From: Ramazzottius varieornatus
Taxonomy: Eukaryota > Tardigrada > Eutardigrada > Parachela > Ramazzottiidae
DNA: 64,000 bases
Direction: 5' to 3'
NCBI GenBank assembly: GCA_001949185.1
Contig: BDGG01000009.1
Location: forward strand, 493,347-557,346
Positions 1 to 10,969 of the stretch are shown in pieces (position 1 is the stretch's first letter; the number at the start of each line of letters is the position of its first letter). The notes under the pieces were generated by a model. The model saw only the letters and a program-made list of their open reading frames with translations. It was not told the origin of the DNA and did no database searches. Position numbers and translations under genes: made by a program.

Positions 1-1661
1 TTTCCAACCATTAGCCTCGTTGACTGGTGCTTTCTGTGGTCCGGCTTGTGCAGGAGGTGGAGCACTGCCCGCAACTGCACTGGACCATGTAGAGGGCTTT
101 TGGACCATGGTCGACCAGGAAGGAGGCCTACAAGACAATTAGTCGTTATCAACGCATCTACCCAGAATCTCACGCCTATTCGGCACATTCCCAAAGTGTA
201 GGCAGCGTAGGAGAACTAACTCGACAAGATTGTTCTCCCAAGTGGCGCACGCTTCCAGCCACTAACACTAAAACGTGCGGCACGTGGCAAAAAGATCTTG
301 TCAAGTTTTCCCTAAGTGGCGCGGGCTCTCGGCCAATAACACAGGAAGCGTGCGCCGCTTTGGGAGACAATTGTCTTCTACAAGCTTCTACAATTCGAAA
401 AGTGAGATGGAGTTCTTCCAAATTTTCACATAACCGAATCGCAAATAAAAGTCTTGATAATTACCCGGTACTGTTAACGGAGCCTTGTCCCCCAGACTGA
501 TTTGCCGGAGCACCACGCTGTCCAGCTGTAGGAACGTTCAAAGGAGCAGAAGCCGTCGGTGCCGAGCTTCGTTCAAATTTGAGGGACTGACGAGCCAACT
601 ACAAAAATCAGAACCAATGAGTTTACTGTTTACCCCTAGGCAGGCTGACGAAATGAGCATGAGTAATGCGCTCACAGTTTCTTGCCAGTTGTCATCGGCA
701 TCATCCCATCGGGATGACTCTGTGGTCGTCTCGTTATTCTCACGACGAGGAGGTCCATCCGCTTGGGTCTGACCAAAACGCCCGTCGCCATCAGTAGTCT
801 GGCGACCCTGGAATCTGGTCTGGCTGCCCTGTTGTCCACTTTGTCCTACAGAGACAATCAATAATCAATAAACAGTGACCGACAAGAAACGGCAAAACTT
901 ATCATGTCCAATACGATCATCTGTTCGTGCTTTCAACAGCAATCTATTTTCCATAGATGAGAGAAAGGTTTAACCCTACCCGAGAGAGGCTCATCCTGTA
1001 CATAGTTACTGCGAGGAGCAGATTGTGCGGTAGTGGACTTTCCCCCACGACTGCTGGTGTTGCGCTGATTCGCCCGACCCCGTGTCGAAGGCTGATTCTT
1101 GTCAGCCGCTTTGGTCTTTTTCTTCCCAACGGGTTCCCACTGATCCTACAAAACGACACAATTTGACACAATTAACATAAAGCACCACCTCAAAACTCAA
1201 AAGACAAGAGTCAAAGCAAACTGGTGCGGCTCACGGTCAGAGTCGAGCCTTTCTCCAAGAAGAGATCAACTGCCGCCTGCACGTCGTTTCCACAGTCGTG
1301 CAAAGCAAGGATAGCCTCTTCTGCTGAGCAGTTGGTCACTGCCTGTACTTTCTCGGCTTTCTCTTGCAAAGCCTTGTCTGAAACTGTGGAGTTCTGGAAC
1401 AACTGCAAAGAGCAGGCATTTACGATGACAACAAGCTAATTTCGATCTGGGTTAGATCCGACCTACCTGAGCCATCCGCATCTGCTCTTTGGTGGCTTGA
1501 GGAGCACCCTTTGCCTGGGTCGGCTGTGAACTATCCTCCTTTTTCACGTCTGAACGCTTGTCCTGACGCTTTCGTCCATTGGCGTTCTGTGAAGGCTGCT
1601 TGTTTTCGTCGTTGACGGAGCTGTTTCCTTTCGTGCCACCTCCCCCGGCTTTCCGATCCAT
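1..1661 (-). CDS. Lingerer / UBAP2-like protein, 5' part (runs off the window)
   Basis: Six coding exons are visible on the minus strand: 1661-1467, 1402-1235, 1145-980, 845-676, 598-465 and 127-1, the last cut by the window edge. All joins are in phase. The N-terminus is Gly/Ser/Lys/Gln-rich, then has QATKEQMRMAQ (human UBAP2L has a very similar ATAEQIRLAQ). A UBA-like domain follows in exon 2 with the LALHDCGNDVQAAVDLFLE signature, then WEPVGKKK, the counterpart of the family's WEMVGKKK. Exons 3-6 are low-complexity, rich in R/G/Q/S/T with SRWDD and a Pro/Ala tract. The family consists of cytoplasmic RNA-associated, stress-granule proteins; that role here is inferred by homology. The start at 1661 is the first ATG after a likely UTR. 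Intron 5 holds a hairpin MITE. Confidence 0.85.
211..376. repeat. Hairpin MITE copy 1 (double), lingerer intron
   Basis: Two successive hairpins with GTGGCGCACG and GTGCGCCGC-type stems, flanked by CTCGACAAGAT arms. The outer ends are degenerate. Confidence 0.8.
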
Positions 1662-2805
1662 TGTGAAGTTCTGAGAAGCGAGACCGTCGGTACGAAGCTT
1701 AAGAATCAGCGAATGATGCGTAAAGAACAAGAAGCTGACGTTGTCAAGCGGAAGCAAAGGCAAATCCAAAAAATAATCTGAAGATGTCCAGAAATTCCGA
1801 ACTGATCACAAGGACGATGATTCACATGGACACAGTTTCGAGCAGCCCCCTGAGGTCAAATGTTACTGCTCTTTCACCCTGTATAGCACCACAACCGCTC
1901 GGTCCACAAGCGCGCAAGTTGAACAAAATACGAAGGGTGGCTCATAGTGCGCGCTATGATCACTTCGCACAGCTTTCAAAGAAAGCATCCCTCGATGTCA
2001 TGCCAGGCATCAATCAAGCGACGGGATGGTTCAATGTTTCACTTGTTAGCTGGCCTAAAGTGTTCCAATAGGGCCGTGCTTCACCCACTGCGTTCATTTG
2101 CTCTTCAGCCCCTGATTATGCTTGCGAGCGGAGACGCAGGGAGTCGTGGGACTCCGGAAACTGAGGTTCACCGGACTTCCGGAATTTGTTTCCCCACTTA
2201 GACCTCGAGGTCCCCCATCGCAAACCATCTCGAAACTGGGCTCAGTATTGTGAATTCGGAACGCAAAGAGCTATCTGTTGTGTTGGGGTTTTCACAGTGC
2301 TTACACGCTGTGGAAAAATTCACAGCGAACAAGTTTCCGGCGAGAACACTCAAAGACTTACCGAAACGTACGCACTTCTTACCTATGGCAGGTTCCCAAT
2401 CAACCTTGACTACTACGAGGAGTCAGAGGTTGTTTCTTTTAGCGGTACGGTAAACAGGGACGTTTGCACTGAATCAGCAGTTTTTATCAACAAAGACCCA
2501 CTGTTACAAATTCCTCAGACACGCAAACAGTATTGTCTTTTCCATCAAAGTTACCACAAAAATGCCATTCGAAGTAGTGGTCCGCAGAAGAGATACGTAA
2601 CTAAAACCAAAAATCCACTGAGGGAATTCAGCACAGTACGACACATCAAAACAGAAAAACCGCGGCCATGAAACCAGCTAAAATCATAGCGATCCATAAA
2701 AACAAGATACAGTATTCGTGTCTAGATTAATTCTCTATCACACGAGAGGGTTAGCTACACTTTTAGAGAAAGTTAACTTTCGGAAAGGTTGCACAGTGAG
2801 TTCTG
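1662..2805. other. Intergenic between lingerer 5' end and MPI 3' end
   Basis: Upstream region of lingerer and 3' flank of MPI. A 161-codon open frame lies on the plus strand at 2186-2671, but it has no recognisable domain or splice context, so I do not call it. No RNA gene or repeat seen. Confidence 0.5.
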
Positions 2806-5205
2806 TTAGACTTGGGCAAAGGCACGGTAGATTACGATTGGTCCCTCTGTAATGCGAATCTCCGCTTCGGTGCTCGCTGGTAAGAGCCACACCGTCCCCT
2901 TCTCGATAGGCTCTTCCGCGATTGAGCATCTTGCGGAACCGCTAATGCAAATTATTATCGATGCCGAACCGAGTTCGGGAAGCCGGTAAATCGCGTTGGC
3001 ATCAGGTATCTACAGCAAAACAGTTGCTAAGTCGACAGAATGAGTTGAGAGGCCAGAAACAGAACGTACAAGACTGCTTTCTAAAGTGGCGCACGCTTCC
3101 AGCCAACAGCAACGAAGGCGTGCGCCACTTAAAAAACCAGTCCTGTGGTGTCTCAAGCGGCGCACGCTTTCATTGTGGTTGGTTGGGAGGGTGCGGCACT
3201 TGGGAAGACAACATTGCAAGTTTTGTTGGGCAGCCTCTTAATCATTCGTCGAGGGTACTATGATATACTTCAGTTCGCGCAACGCCGAATTCCGCGACAG
3301 GTGGTAAGTAGTACGACGTCCAAACGTCTTCCGTGTCGTGTGTCAGAGAGAACTTAAAGTCTTCGCCAGGACCGCTTGAATAATCTACCAGCTCCGTCAG
3401 CGTTTCCACGTCACGGAACTTTGGCGTCAGACCAGCTCGCACTACGTTGTCCGAGGTCGCCATGCATTCGACACAGTCTGGTAAGAACACAGCGTGATAT
3501 TATGCTGGACGCCAACAAGCCACTTGTTTCTGGTTTCTGCCGTTCTTACCGCCACTTAGGTAGGCGTGAGGGTTGTTCGGTCCCAAGAAGATCGCTTCAC
3601 CCGGCTGTACGATGATATAGTTCATGAAGAATACGCAGAAGCAGCCAACGTCACCGGGATAGTCTTCCCATAGCTGGATGAAGACGTGACCATATTCTTG
3701 GAACAACTTCCCGGTGTCTTTACCTACGAACAGAAAGGACTACAACATACGTTAATTCAGGAAAACATACAGGGATGAACTAGGTGAACTTACGGAGATT
3801 ACTGTAGTATTTGTAGAGCTGGGTTCCTTCCACGGACAATATTGTCTTGTCGGCTTCCATTAGTGATCTGAAGGCTAGCTTCAAGCCATTGAGTTGATCG
3901 TCCTGGATGGGACTTGTCAGGCCACGCTCAACTAAGATGCAGGTTTCTTCTCCGATGACTCTTCTAAATTCCGGTATGGCTGGAAACAAAACCCACAACG
4001 GTTAATTGCAAATTCGTAGGTATCATGGATGACGAGCTCTCATCAAACTCACTTCGAATAAACATGAGAAGTTCTTCGAGTGGCCGAAATCCAATGAGTA
4101 CGTGGAAAGGAGTCTGGAAAAATAAAAATTATTATCCTCAAGAGATTCACTCAGATTCTGCGAAGCATGTGATGATAAGAAAAGAAACGTTTCTACTTAC
4201 GAGAGCGATGGCCATCTCTGGCTTATGATTATCATCAGGATAGTTCTTTGGGTCCTTCACGTGGAGCTCCGCTGCCATTTCCTAAAACCGCAGACTAAAT
4301 GCTGTGCCTCAATTTGGTAGAACCATAGTCGAAAGATTCTACCTCCAAACCAGACAGAGCTACGTGACATGGGATTCGGACTCACCTTGGTCGGATGCAT
4401 CTGGATCGACAACGCCTTTTCGACGGACAATATCTTAAACAAGAAAGGCAGTCCACCGGACTTGAATCTTTGCTGTAACGCTTCGCCAACCAGGTACGGG
4501 TTCTTCTCCAAGTAATCAGACAGCAAATGACCCTTATTTCCAGGTAGCAACACGTAGTTCGGACCTTTTGGGTGTGTTCCCATCCACAACTAAAACACAA
4601 AATAGAATGAACGTCTGGAAGGTTGATGGGCCAGTTTCCAGGCAGTCTGTCAGGCTTGCTAGCTGCGCATGAGTGAGACAGCCATCACGACAACAATAAT
4701 GATAATGATAAGGGCAAAGTCACGCGATACCTCTGCATACGGCTTGCTTTCTTCGATCTTCTCATCCGTAGCGCCAGCTTCCGCCAACTGTCCCACCAAG
4801 CTTCTGCGACCCATCTTGCCCCATTCGTACGATTGTACCGTACATATCAACCGAAGAGCTACAAGAGAACTTTCGCATGAAAACTGGCACACAAAACCGA
4901 CCAGATCGGCTTTTCAAGTGGCGCACTTTACCGATCAGTAACACGGAGACGTGCGCCACTTGGGAAACCGATCTGGTGGAGCTGTATGGAACAAGTGAAA
5001 CCTCACCTCGAATTTCGTCATCCGGAAGCTTCTCGGACTTGTCCGACTTTCGCATCATTTGTACGCCTGGACTGACGCTTGGACTGGGTCGCGGAGTAGT
5101 CTTTGGTGTAGGTCTGGGACTGGTCGACTCTTCCATAAGGTCTTTCACCTTCTGGTTGACCGATTTGACGGCTCCAAAAAACTTTTGCTTGATACTATCC
5201 GACAT
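2806..5205 (-). CDS. MPI: Mannose-6-phosphate isomerase (phosphomannose isomerase, type I)
   Basis: Interconverts fructose-6-phosphate and mannose-6-phosphate, feeding GDP-mannose and glycosylation. Nine exons join in phase to 481 aa: 5205-5007, 4858-4731, 4589-4386, 4281-4201, 4113-4053, 3979-3794, 3723-3550, 3477-3269, 3009-2806. The core begins near residue 67 ([11 protein letters not shown]). Expected zinc ligands are present: Gln172 and His174 in SIQMHPTK, Glu199 in HKPEMAIAL, and His339 in NNPHAYLSG. The active-site arginine is Arg358 in VRAGLTPKF. The C-terminus is a full cupin end. Residues 1-66 ([15 protein letters not shown]..., then a [14 protein letters not shown] tract) are an extra, basic and Pro/Ser/Thr-rich N-terminus that the human enzyme lacks. 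A 5'UTR intron (donor after 5290, acceptor before 5218) precedes the ATG. Hairpin MITEs sit in introns 1 and 8. Confidence 0.93.
3048..3237. repeat. Hairpin MITE copy 2 (double), MPI intron 8
   Basis: Tandem hairpins with AAGTGGCGCACGC and GCGTGCGCCACTT stems. The outer arms are degenerate (GAGGCC ... GGCAGCCTC). Confidence 0.8.
4887..4986. repeat. Hairpin MITE copy 3 (single), MPI intron 1
   Basis: Single palindrome: CCGACCAGATCGG ... AAGTGGCGCAC, loop, GTGCGCCACTTGG ... CCGATCTGG. Confidence 0.85.
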
Positions 5206-6049
5206 GGCGAAAGTCCAACTGCAAACACAACACATAGTGTGTTCAGGTAATCCCTCCGAGGCACGTATATTATTATCGCAGTGACTCACGTGTGCGGCGA
5301 CGTACAAAACTTCGGTTTCGGAAGAGTAGAACGGTCTTCACGGGTGAGTGGATCGATGCAATGACGGAATTCTTACTCGTCTGCGAAGTAGCACGACGAG
5401 TATGATACGCACTCAGTCGTATGCTGTCAGAATTGCAAGACTTACCTTTGCAGCTGACTGGCGATATGCGAGCTCTTCCACCGAAGACTCCGCGAACAAC
5501 GTGTGATAGGTCGGAGTAGCAAACTTGTTTGACAAGACGGCGGAAGGTGCAGCGGAAGTGCGCCCAGCAAGCAAGAAACAGAATTATAGAAAAGAATGCT
5601 GCCAACTTGAATAAACTCCATGACGTAATCAGCAAGCAGATGTTGCTTTTCTTTTCCCCATAAATGGACATGTCGGCCACTCGATAAGCTTGATTGACTG
5701 ATCGTTTGCCGTAGCTCTGACAATTATTCCGTCTCGCATAAACATTTTTCAAGTAGTCACGTGGGACTGTGGGTCGTTAAACACAGCGTTAGCCACGTGA
5801 ACCGTAACGGGTATGCGGATGAAATGGGGCAGGACCGTAGAAAGAGAAAAGTAGGTGGGGTCACCAAATATCCCTGTTCGGTCAAGACCATTATGACGTC
5901 ATATTCCATCAACTAGTTCGGCCGAGCTGGTTCCGGAATTCGCGATAGGGTAATTACGTAGTGCGCCATTATCGAGGACTCCAGAACCGTCACGTATTTC
6001 GTGACGTATTATAGGTAGGTAACGTCATAGCAGAGAGATGTATGGTGAG
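5206..6049. other. MPI 5'UTR and divergent intergenic region
   Basis: Contains the MPI 5'UTR intron and the start of the MPI-KRTCAP2 divergent spacer. Open frames on the minus strand at 5273-5752 look fortuitous: no domain and no codon-like bias. No RNA gene seen. Confidence 0.45.
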
Positions 6050-6316
6050 CCGGGCGATTCAAAAGTCCACAGTACTTTTACCGCGGGTGCATGCGCGGAG
6101 AAACTCNNNNNNNNNNNNNNNNNNNNNNNNNNNNNNNNNNNNNNNNNNNNNNNNNNGTTTCTCCGCGCATCCATGCGCGGATAAATAGGCTTTATCCGCG
6201 GGTGGATGCGCGAAAAACGTATTTCACCGCGCATGGAGTTTCTCCACGCATGCACCCACGGTAAAAGTACTGTGGACTTTTGAATCGCCCGGGTCACCAT
6301 ACCAGGCTCACCATAC
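6050..6316. repeat. Long inverted repeat with 50-N gap at its centre
   Basis: The left arm (about 6041-6106) and right arm (about 6236-6301, followed by a second copy of the outermost 11 bp at 6306-6316) are near-perfect reverse complements. Both include GCGATTCAAAAGTCCACAGT-type sequence and a GCATGCG-rich inner part. The loop holds further small palindromes of GCGCGG type. Positions 6107-6156 are N. This is probably a MITE or fold-back element different from the GTGGCGCAC family, and the palindrome probably caused the gap. Any frame crossing the N run is meaningless. Confidence 0.85.
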
Positions 6317-6592
6317 CATATCATAGCAAGGTGACCTGCTGACGTGAACAACGAAATTTTCGGAAAAATAAATTTTTCCCAGGTCCCAGCCTCCCAGGAG
6401 GTTGTTCTGCTCCTCAGCGTCACGGTCTGCTAGCGTCCTCGCCATCAACGTTTGCAAGTCTTCCCGATTGGAGAACCTTGCTTTATCGCCGTTGGTGTCT
6501 CTTCCTCTCTCTGCTTGCTGTTCTTTCAAGGGCTCGAAGCAGCGGACTGAACCGCAGCACCACTTCATCGGGACATCTTTCCGCCGGTCGAC

Positions 6593-7591
6593 ATGGGTAA
6601 GTGGTCGAGCATTCATCTTACTATAACATCATGGTATGCTGTCGTTGTTTGCTTATCCCCGTATCTGTTGCAGGTGTCTCCTCGGCGACTTCAGGCTTGA
6701 TCTCTGCAGCCATCAGTGTACTGATCATTGCCGTGATGCAGATATTCAAGGTACAGATTGCTGCCACACAACTGGGAACTATCTTTGGTGGCTTCCTTGG
6801 ATCTCAGCTGTTCGTTTTCCTTCTGACGGTGAGTAGTTCATACGTGTATTATGAGGATGGGCTTGATCTCGAGCAGAAGATGCAGCGGAATTCACCGAGG
6901 AAGACTCTGCAAAAGTCTGTATGTTGTAAACAGATTTCAACTTTGGTTACAGGCTGTTTCTAACCTCGAAGTTTCCACATTCGGAGCTGGATTCCAAGCT
7001 CGAGTCTTTCCCGAAAGTAAGAGGCCCTTCCTGGCTCCGTTAAGGTCTTGTCCGAAAGTGTAATAAATATCTTGCTGCAGTTGCTTTCACGATGTTGACT
7101 GCCCTCTTCGTCTCTTCGACCGTTCATCGAGTCTGCATCACCACCTGGTAAGTGATCCCATGAATGGTGTGTGATAAAAAACGGACGGTCGGTCAGCTGA
7201 AGCGAACAAGACACTCCTCGGCTGCAGACCGAACTCGAGCAAAGAAACATTGCGGGCTCCTGTTCGGTTGCGAGCAGAAACTAGCTGATGAAGAGCTGGT
7301 GAGGCCATCTAAAGGATCTCCAGCGGACGCTGGATACGTCGCGCGGGTGGTCTTGATGTCGCTCGAGCAGAGACAGCTTTCGGGGTTTCTTAGTTTTGTG
7401 GGTGTCGAGCTTGGTGGTTTTTGACTTTCGTCGTTCCCGCTTTGAAGTGGTTGTTCGTGCGTGATTATGTGTGTTGGATGGGTTGTAGTATCCTGTTCTC
7501 GCTGGGATCACTCTACTACTTGAACAGGATTTCAAACACCCTCTATGGATCAGCAACTCAAACCCAAGGCATCAAGAAAAAGAAATTCTGA
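6593..7591 (+). CDS. KRTCAP2: Keratinocyte-associated protein 2 (oligosaccharyltransferase subunit)
   Basis: Five exons join in phase to 130 aa: 6593-6596, 6674-6828, 6953-7016, 7081-7147, 7489-7591. The first coding exon is only four bases (ATGG). The protein begins MGVSSATSGLISAAIS and continues with a first membrane segment, then the family-typical NLEVSTFGAGFQARVFPE and HRVCITT, and LYYLNRISNTLYG before a short lysine-rich tail (KKKKF). Human KRTCAP2 is about the same length with the same segment order ([39 protein letters not shown]). The family is a small multi-pass ER membrane subunit of the STT3A-type oligosaccharyltransferase, linked to the translocon. The function is inferred by homology and the recognition is strong. 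Confidence 0.93.
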
Positions 7592-8960
7592 AATAGTTTG
7601 CATTTCACATGAGCGCCATCATTCAGCAGAACGATTTTTTTGCAGACATTCTCTCTGGCACATATCCTTCGCATGTCGTTTTTGTTTTAATCTTTACGGC
7701 GAAACCAATCACGAGCACACCCATAACCTGTGTCACATCGGGCTATGCTGTTCCTGCCGCGCACCCAAACCGGAAGGAAATTTATTTCTGAATGGATATG
7801 GGCGCGACGGTTAAATGCTGACTAGTTACATATAACCAGGTCGATGTCATGAAACTCCGTCATCCCGTCATTTACGATCGCGCTTCAAAATTGTGACACA
7901 TCTCGTGGCTATTACTGTCGACTCTGAGATTTTAATAGCTGTTTTTCCGGTCATCGCGCCAGATCCTGGCGGTGTTCGTGTTACCGACTCACCGGCAAGA
8001 GGGCTGTCCGAAGCGGCAGTCTGAAACTAACTTAAGGATTCCAAAGAGGTGATTCATTGGAACTGGTCTTCTGTCCCGGCGATCGGGCGTGTTAAACCTG
8101 AAGTTCGATCGACATCGAAGTACTAGAGTATATCTTCAGCGCCACGGTGAGGTCAGCCTTCTACCCTGGTTCTGTGTGTAAATTAATATTATTGACCTTC
8201 TCGACGGAAGTCCTTCGTGAGTATAATTTGACTTCCTCGGATATTCGACGCAGCTTTTCGTGGCTGCTTGTTAGTTCGTGCGGATTGACGACGATTTCCA
8301 GGCACGCGACGGCTAACCTGAAATCTGACCAGTAGGACTTCGGATAAAAAGTCGGTAGGGTTTTGCCTCTGCAGGCAGTTGATGAAGGACGAAGAGCTTA
8401 AGGACCTCGTCTTGCGGGTTTCTTGAATTTGGAGCGCCCTATGTCATTCCTGGCAGTCACAGTGTACGGTGTATGTGGCAGTCTTACAGCTCGAAGGTCC
8501 ATGACGCGTGATCCGACTAGCGCGGAAGCCTTCTCGCTTCTTGGCTTTGCTCTTTCCGGTAAACTTACCCCCTTTCGGGAAAATCTGAATAATGCTTGAT
8601 TGAAATCTTCGAGGGAAAAAAAATGCTTTTTCGAGGAGGATGAGATGATGGTTTGCGCATGTAATCATTCTATGTCTAGCTGTCGACAACAGGGGTCATC
8701 TGACGTCGTAGTGTGATTCGATACGATGAATCTTCCTGTGCGTGGTTTAGCCGGAAATTTCCGGCGGAACAAACGAGTATGAGTACGTTTGTAGAATCAT
8801 GGGAAAAATTGTGATATCTGGATGGCACGACTCGTGGAAGCGGAAGTACGCCCTGGGTTTCCCAAGCGGAAGTGAGGTTTCTTCTTGTACTACTTGTTCT
8901 TAGTAAAGGGACAAATAACAGGGCGATGAACACACACACTTGATGTCTGGGCCAATACTC
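7592..8960. other. Intergenic, no feature recognised
   Basis: 3' flank of KRTCAP2 and upstream spacer. Short open frames on both strands have no family resemblance and no paired splice signals. No tRNA-like cloverleaf noticed. Confidence 0.4.
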
Positions 8961-9164
8961 GGGAGCTCGGCAGTCGGCACACGAATTCGACCAGATCGCT
9001 TTCTCAAGCGGCGCAACCTCTCAGCCAATAACAGCGAAAGCGTGCGCCACTTGAGATGGTAGTGGCTGTCATTGTGAGTGGCGCACGCTTTCGGTCAGAA
9101 TTAGTGAAAATTCGCGTCACTCGATATGATAATCTGGTCGATGTTGTTTGCCGAGCTCCCACTC
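8957..9164. repeat. Hairpin MITE copy 4 (double) with 4-bp target duplication ACTC
   Basis: The element is 8961-9160, starting GGGAGCTCGGC and ending GCCGAGCTCCC. ACTC is duplicated at 8957-8960 and 9161-9164. Two internal GTGGCGCAC-type hairpins. This is one of the cleanest full-length copies. Confidence 0.92.
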
Positions 9165-9844
9165 AACATCACTTCTCAGTATTCGATCTTCCATTTGATG
9201 AATGCATCGTCAATGGGACTTGTCGAATTCACACAAGGAGCATTGTCGGTATCGTTAAGCGAAGCAATAAAACACCCTCGAATGGAAAGCGAGCTCTTGT
9301 CGGGATCGCGGAATGTACTGTCAGCGATCATCCGCCGCCTGTGTGGAAGCTGATTGCTGGATGACGTCGACCACATGGATCGATGCCCGTGACTCAGTCT
9401 CCTCTTTTGGGTGGAAGACTCTCGTCGAAAGTGCTCTGCTTGCGGGAACTGGTCTTTGTTCCCTTGGGCTTGTCCGGGATGCTCACTTGCAACAAATTAG
9501 CGAAAGACGTCGATCGCGAGGACTGACAGCAACTCGGAGTAGCTCTTTCGATTGTCGTCAGACACGCTGATGTCTCGTGGTACTTTTCCAAGAGTTCGAC
9601 AAAGAGCTGGGAAGTTGGCTGACTTTCACTCTGTCAGGAAATGTCGGTGACCCTGGGAAAGGAAGGATCCGGAAGCTTTTAGCTTAGGCGTTCGTCATGA
9701 ATAGCATAGGTGCTCTTGAAGGACTGATCCTAGTCAGGTCAGCAAACAGACCCATCACGAGGTCTCACATTAGCTAGTTACTTGGTTATCACATGAATGG
9801 TGATCGACCAAACGTAAATTACGGTAGTTTGATGTTCGTTAATT

Positions 9845-9932
9845 GGGAGTTCGGCGAACAGAATGTAGTACAAGACCGTTTTCCCAAGTGGAGCAGGCGC
9901 TCATTGATACTGGCTGGAAAAGTGCGCCAGCA
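9845..9932. repeat. Hairpin MITE copy 5, 3'-truncated
   Basis: Starts GGGAGTTCGGCGAAC and keeps one hairpin (AAGTGGAGCAG ... GTGCGCCAG). The distal arm and end are missing. Confidence 0.7.
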
Positions 9933-10343
9933 AGATAATTGTCATTGATACGGTCCTCACACAGTCCAACTGCATAACGTGGGTCCTCATTCCCCGCAGA
10001 CGAGGAAGCTTAAGCTTCCATGGCGGAAATGGCTTTGTGATGACTGGAAATGGGCAAGTCTTCCGCTCTTTCCACACAGATTCTCGCTTCCTGCGCACGT
10101 AAGGCAGCGGTGTTTCTGGATGAGTAAGCCATTTCTACAGCCTTGTATATTCTGACAGGTTGTTGTGCAATCGTGCATTCCAAACGTCGATGAAGTTAGA
10201 TAGGTTCACGATTGCAGCCAAGGCGGAGTCGTCTTCTTTGTTAGCGAGGGCGGGACGTGTGGGCTTGCTAATGAGCTTCCATGTTGGCGACCCTTTCAGT
10301 GCGACGACGTCATCTCGTACAAAAGCACCCTGGTATGTAGTAT

Positions 10344-10538
10344 GGGTAAACCAACTCGACCAGATCGCTTTCCCGGATGGCACACAGTGCCAGCCAAAAA
10401 TACTGAGAACGTGCGCCACTTGGGAGAACAAAACTCGACAAGATCGTTTTCCCATGTGGCGCATGTTTACAGCGATACGGATCGGAAGCGTACGCCACTT
10501 GAGAAAATAATCTGGTCGAGTTCGGTTACCGAGCTCCC
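10344..10538. repeat. Hairpin MITE copy 6 (double)
   Basis: Two hairpins with AACTCGACCAGATCG ... TCTGGTCGAG arms, ending CCGAGCTCCC. No target duplication readable. Confidence 0.85.
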
Positions 10539-10969
10539 AGCCTCCCATTGAGTACGAGTACTGAGTCGGCCTTCAGAAAGGCAAGAATATCCGATTCTTC
10601 ATCGGCTGTCGTCGTAAAGAAGAGGAATACGAGGCATTCCAACAGTTAAAACGTCGTACGTATAAAGCTCGTTCGCAACAGTGCGCCCAAAGTATCGGCA
10701 ATGAAGCAGTTAGCCGTTATCGACTCCCATCATGCGGAATAGACCCCGACAGTTTTTGAATCATTGCTGTCTTGATGTGTTCTTGATTCGCAAGAGTAAA
10801 TTGGCTGAGCTCCTCGATCGCGCGGCTGTGATTACAGAATTGACACTCGCGCACCATCATGTTTGTCGCAAGGCTCTTCGTGGCTTGGCGGAAGCCTCCT
10901 TAACATGCCGCTGTTATAACCGGGATTACTTTCGCATGGCTGACGTTTGACTGCTATTTTGTAGATTAA

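Larger units (their letters stand above)
9165..10969. other. Spacer upstream of the peptide GPCR
   Basis: Apart from MITE copies 5 and 6 I see nothing here. It may contain the receptor's promoter and 5'UTR; a small upstream open frame lies at 10732-10950. Confidence 0.35.

Noticed and set aside
218-376. Regularly spaced GTGGCGCAC / GTGCGCCAC repeats suggesting a CRISPR-like array
   Set aside because: They are inverted pairs in scattered mobile elements of a eukaryotic genome, without spacers or a leader.
2186-2671. 161-codon plus-strand open frame
   Set aside because: No recognisable domain, no splice or start context, and it sits between two genes; such lengths occur by chance at this base composition.
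5273-5752. Minus-strand ORF with a hydrophobic stretch upstream of MPI
   Set aside because: Overlaps the inferred MPI 5'UTR exon and intron; hydrophobic run only, no family resemblance.
6025-6423. Minus-strand ORF crossing the N run
   Set aside because: Half of it is inverted repeat and gap; the X residues keep the frame open artificially.
8961-9160. Hairpins as conserved pre-miRNA genes
   Set aside because: The same hairpin occurs about 36 times with transposon ends and target duplications; mobile-element origin explains it better, although some copies could still be processed.
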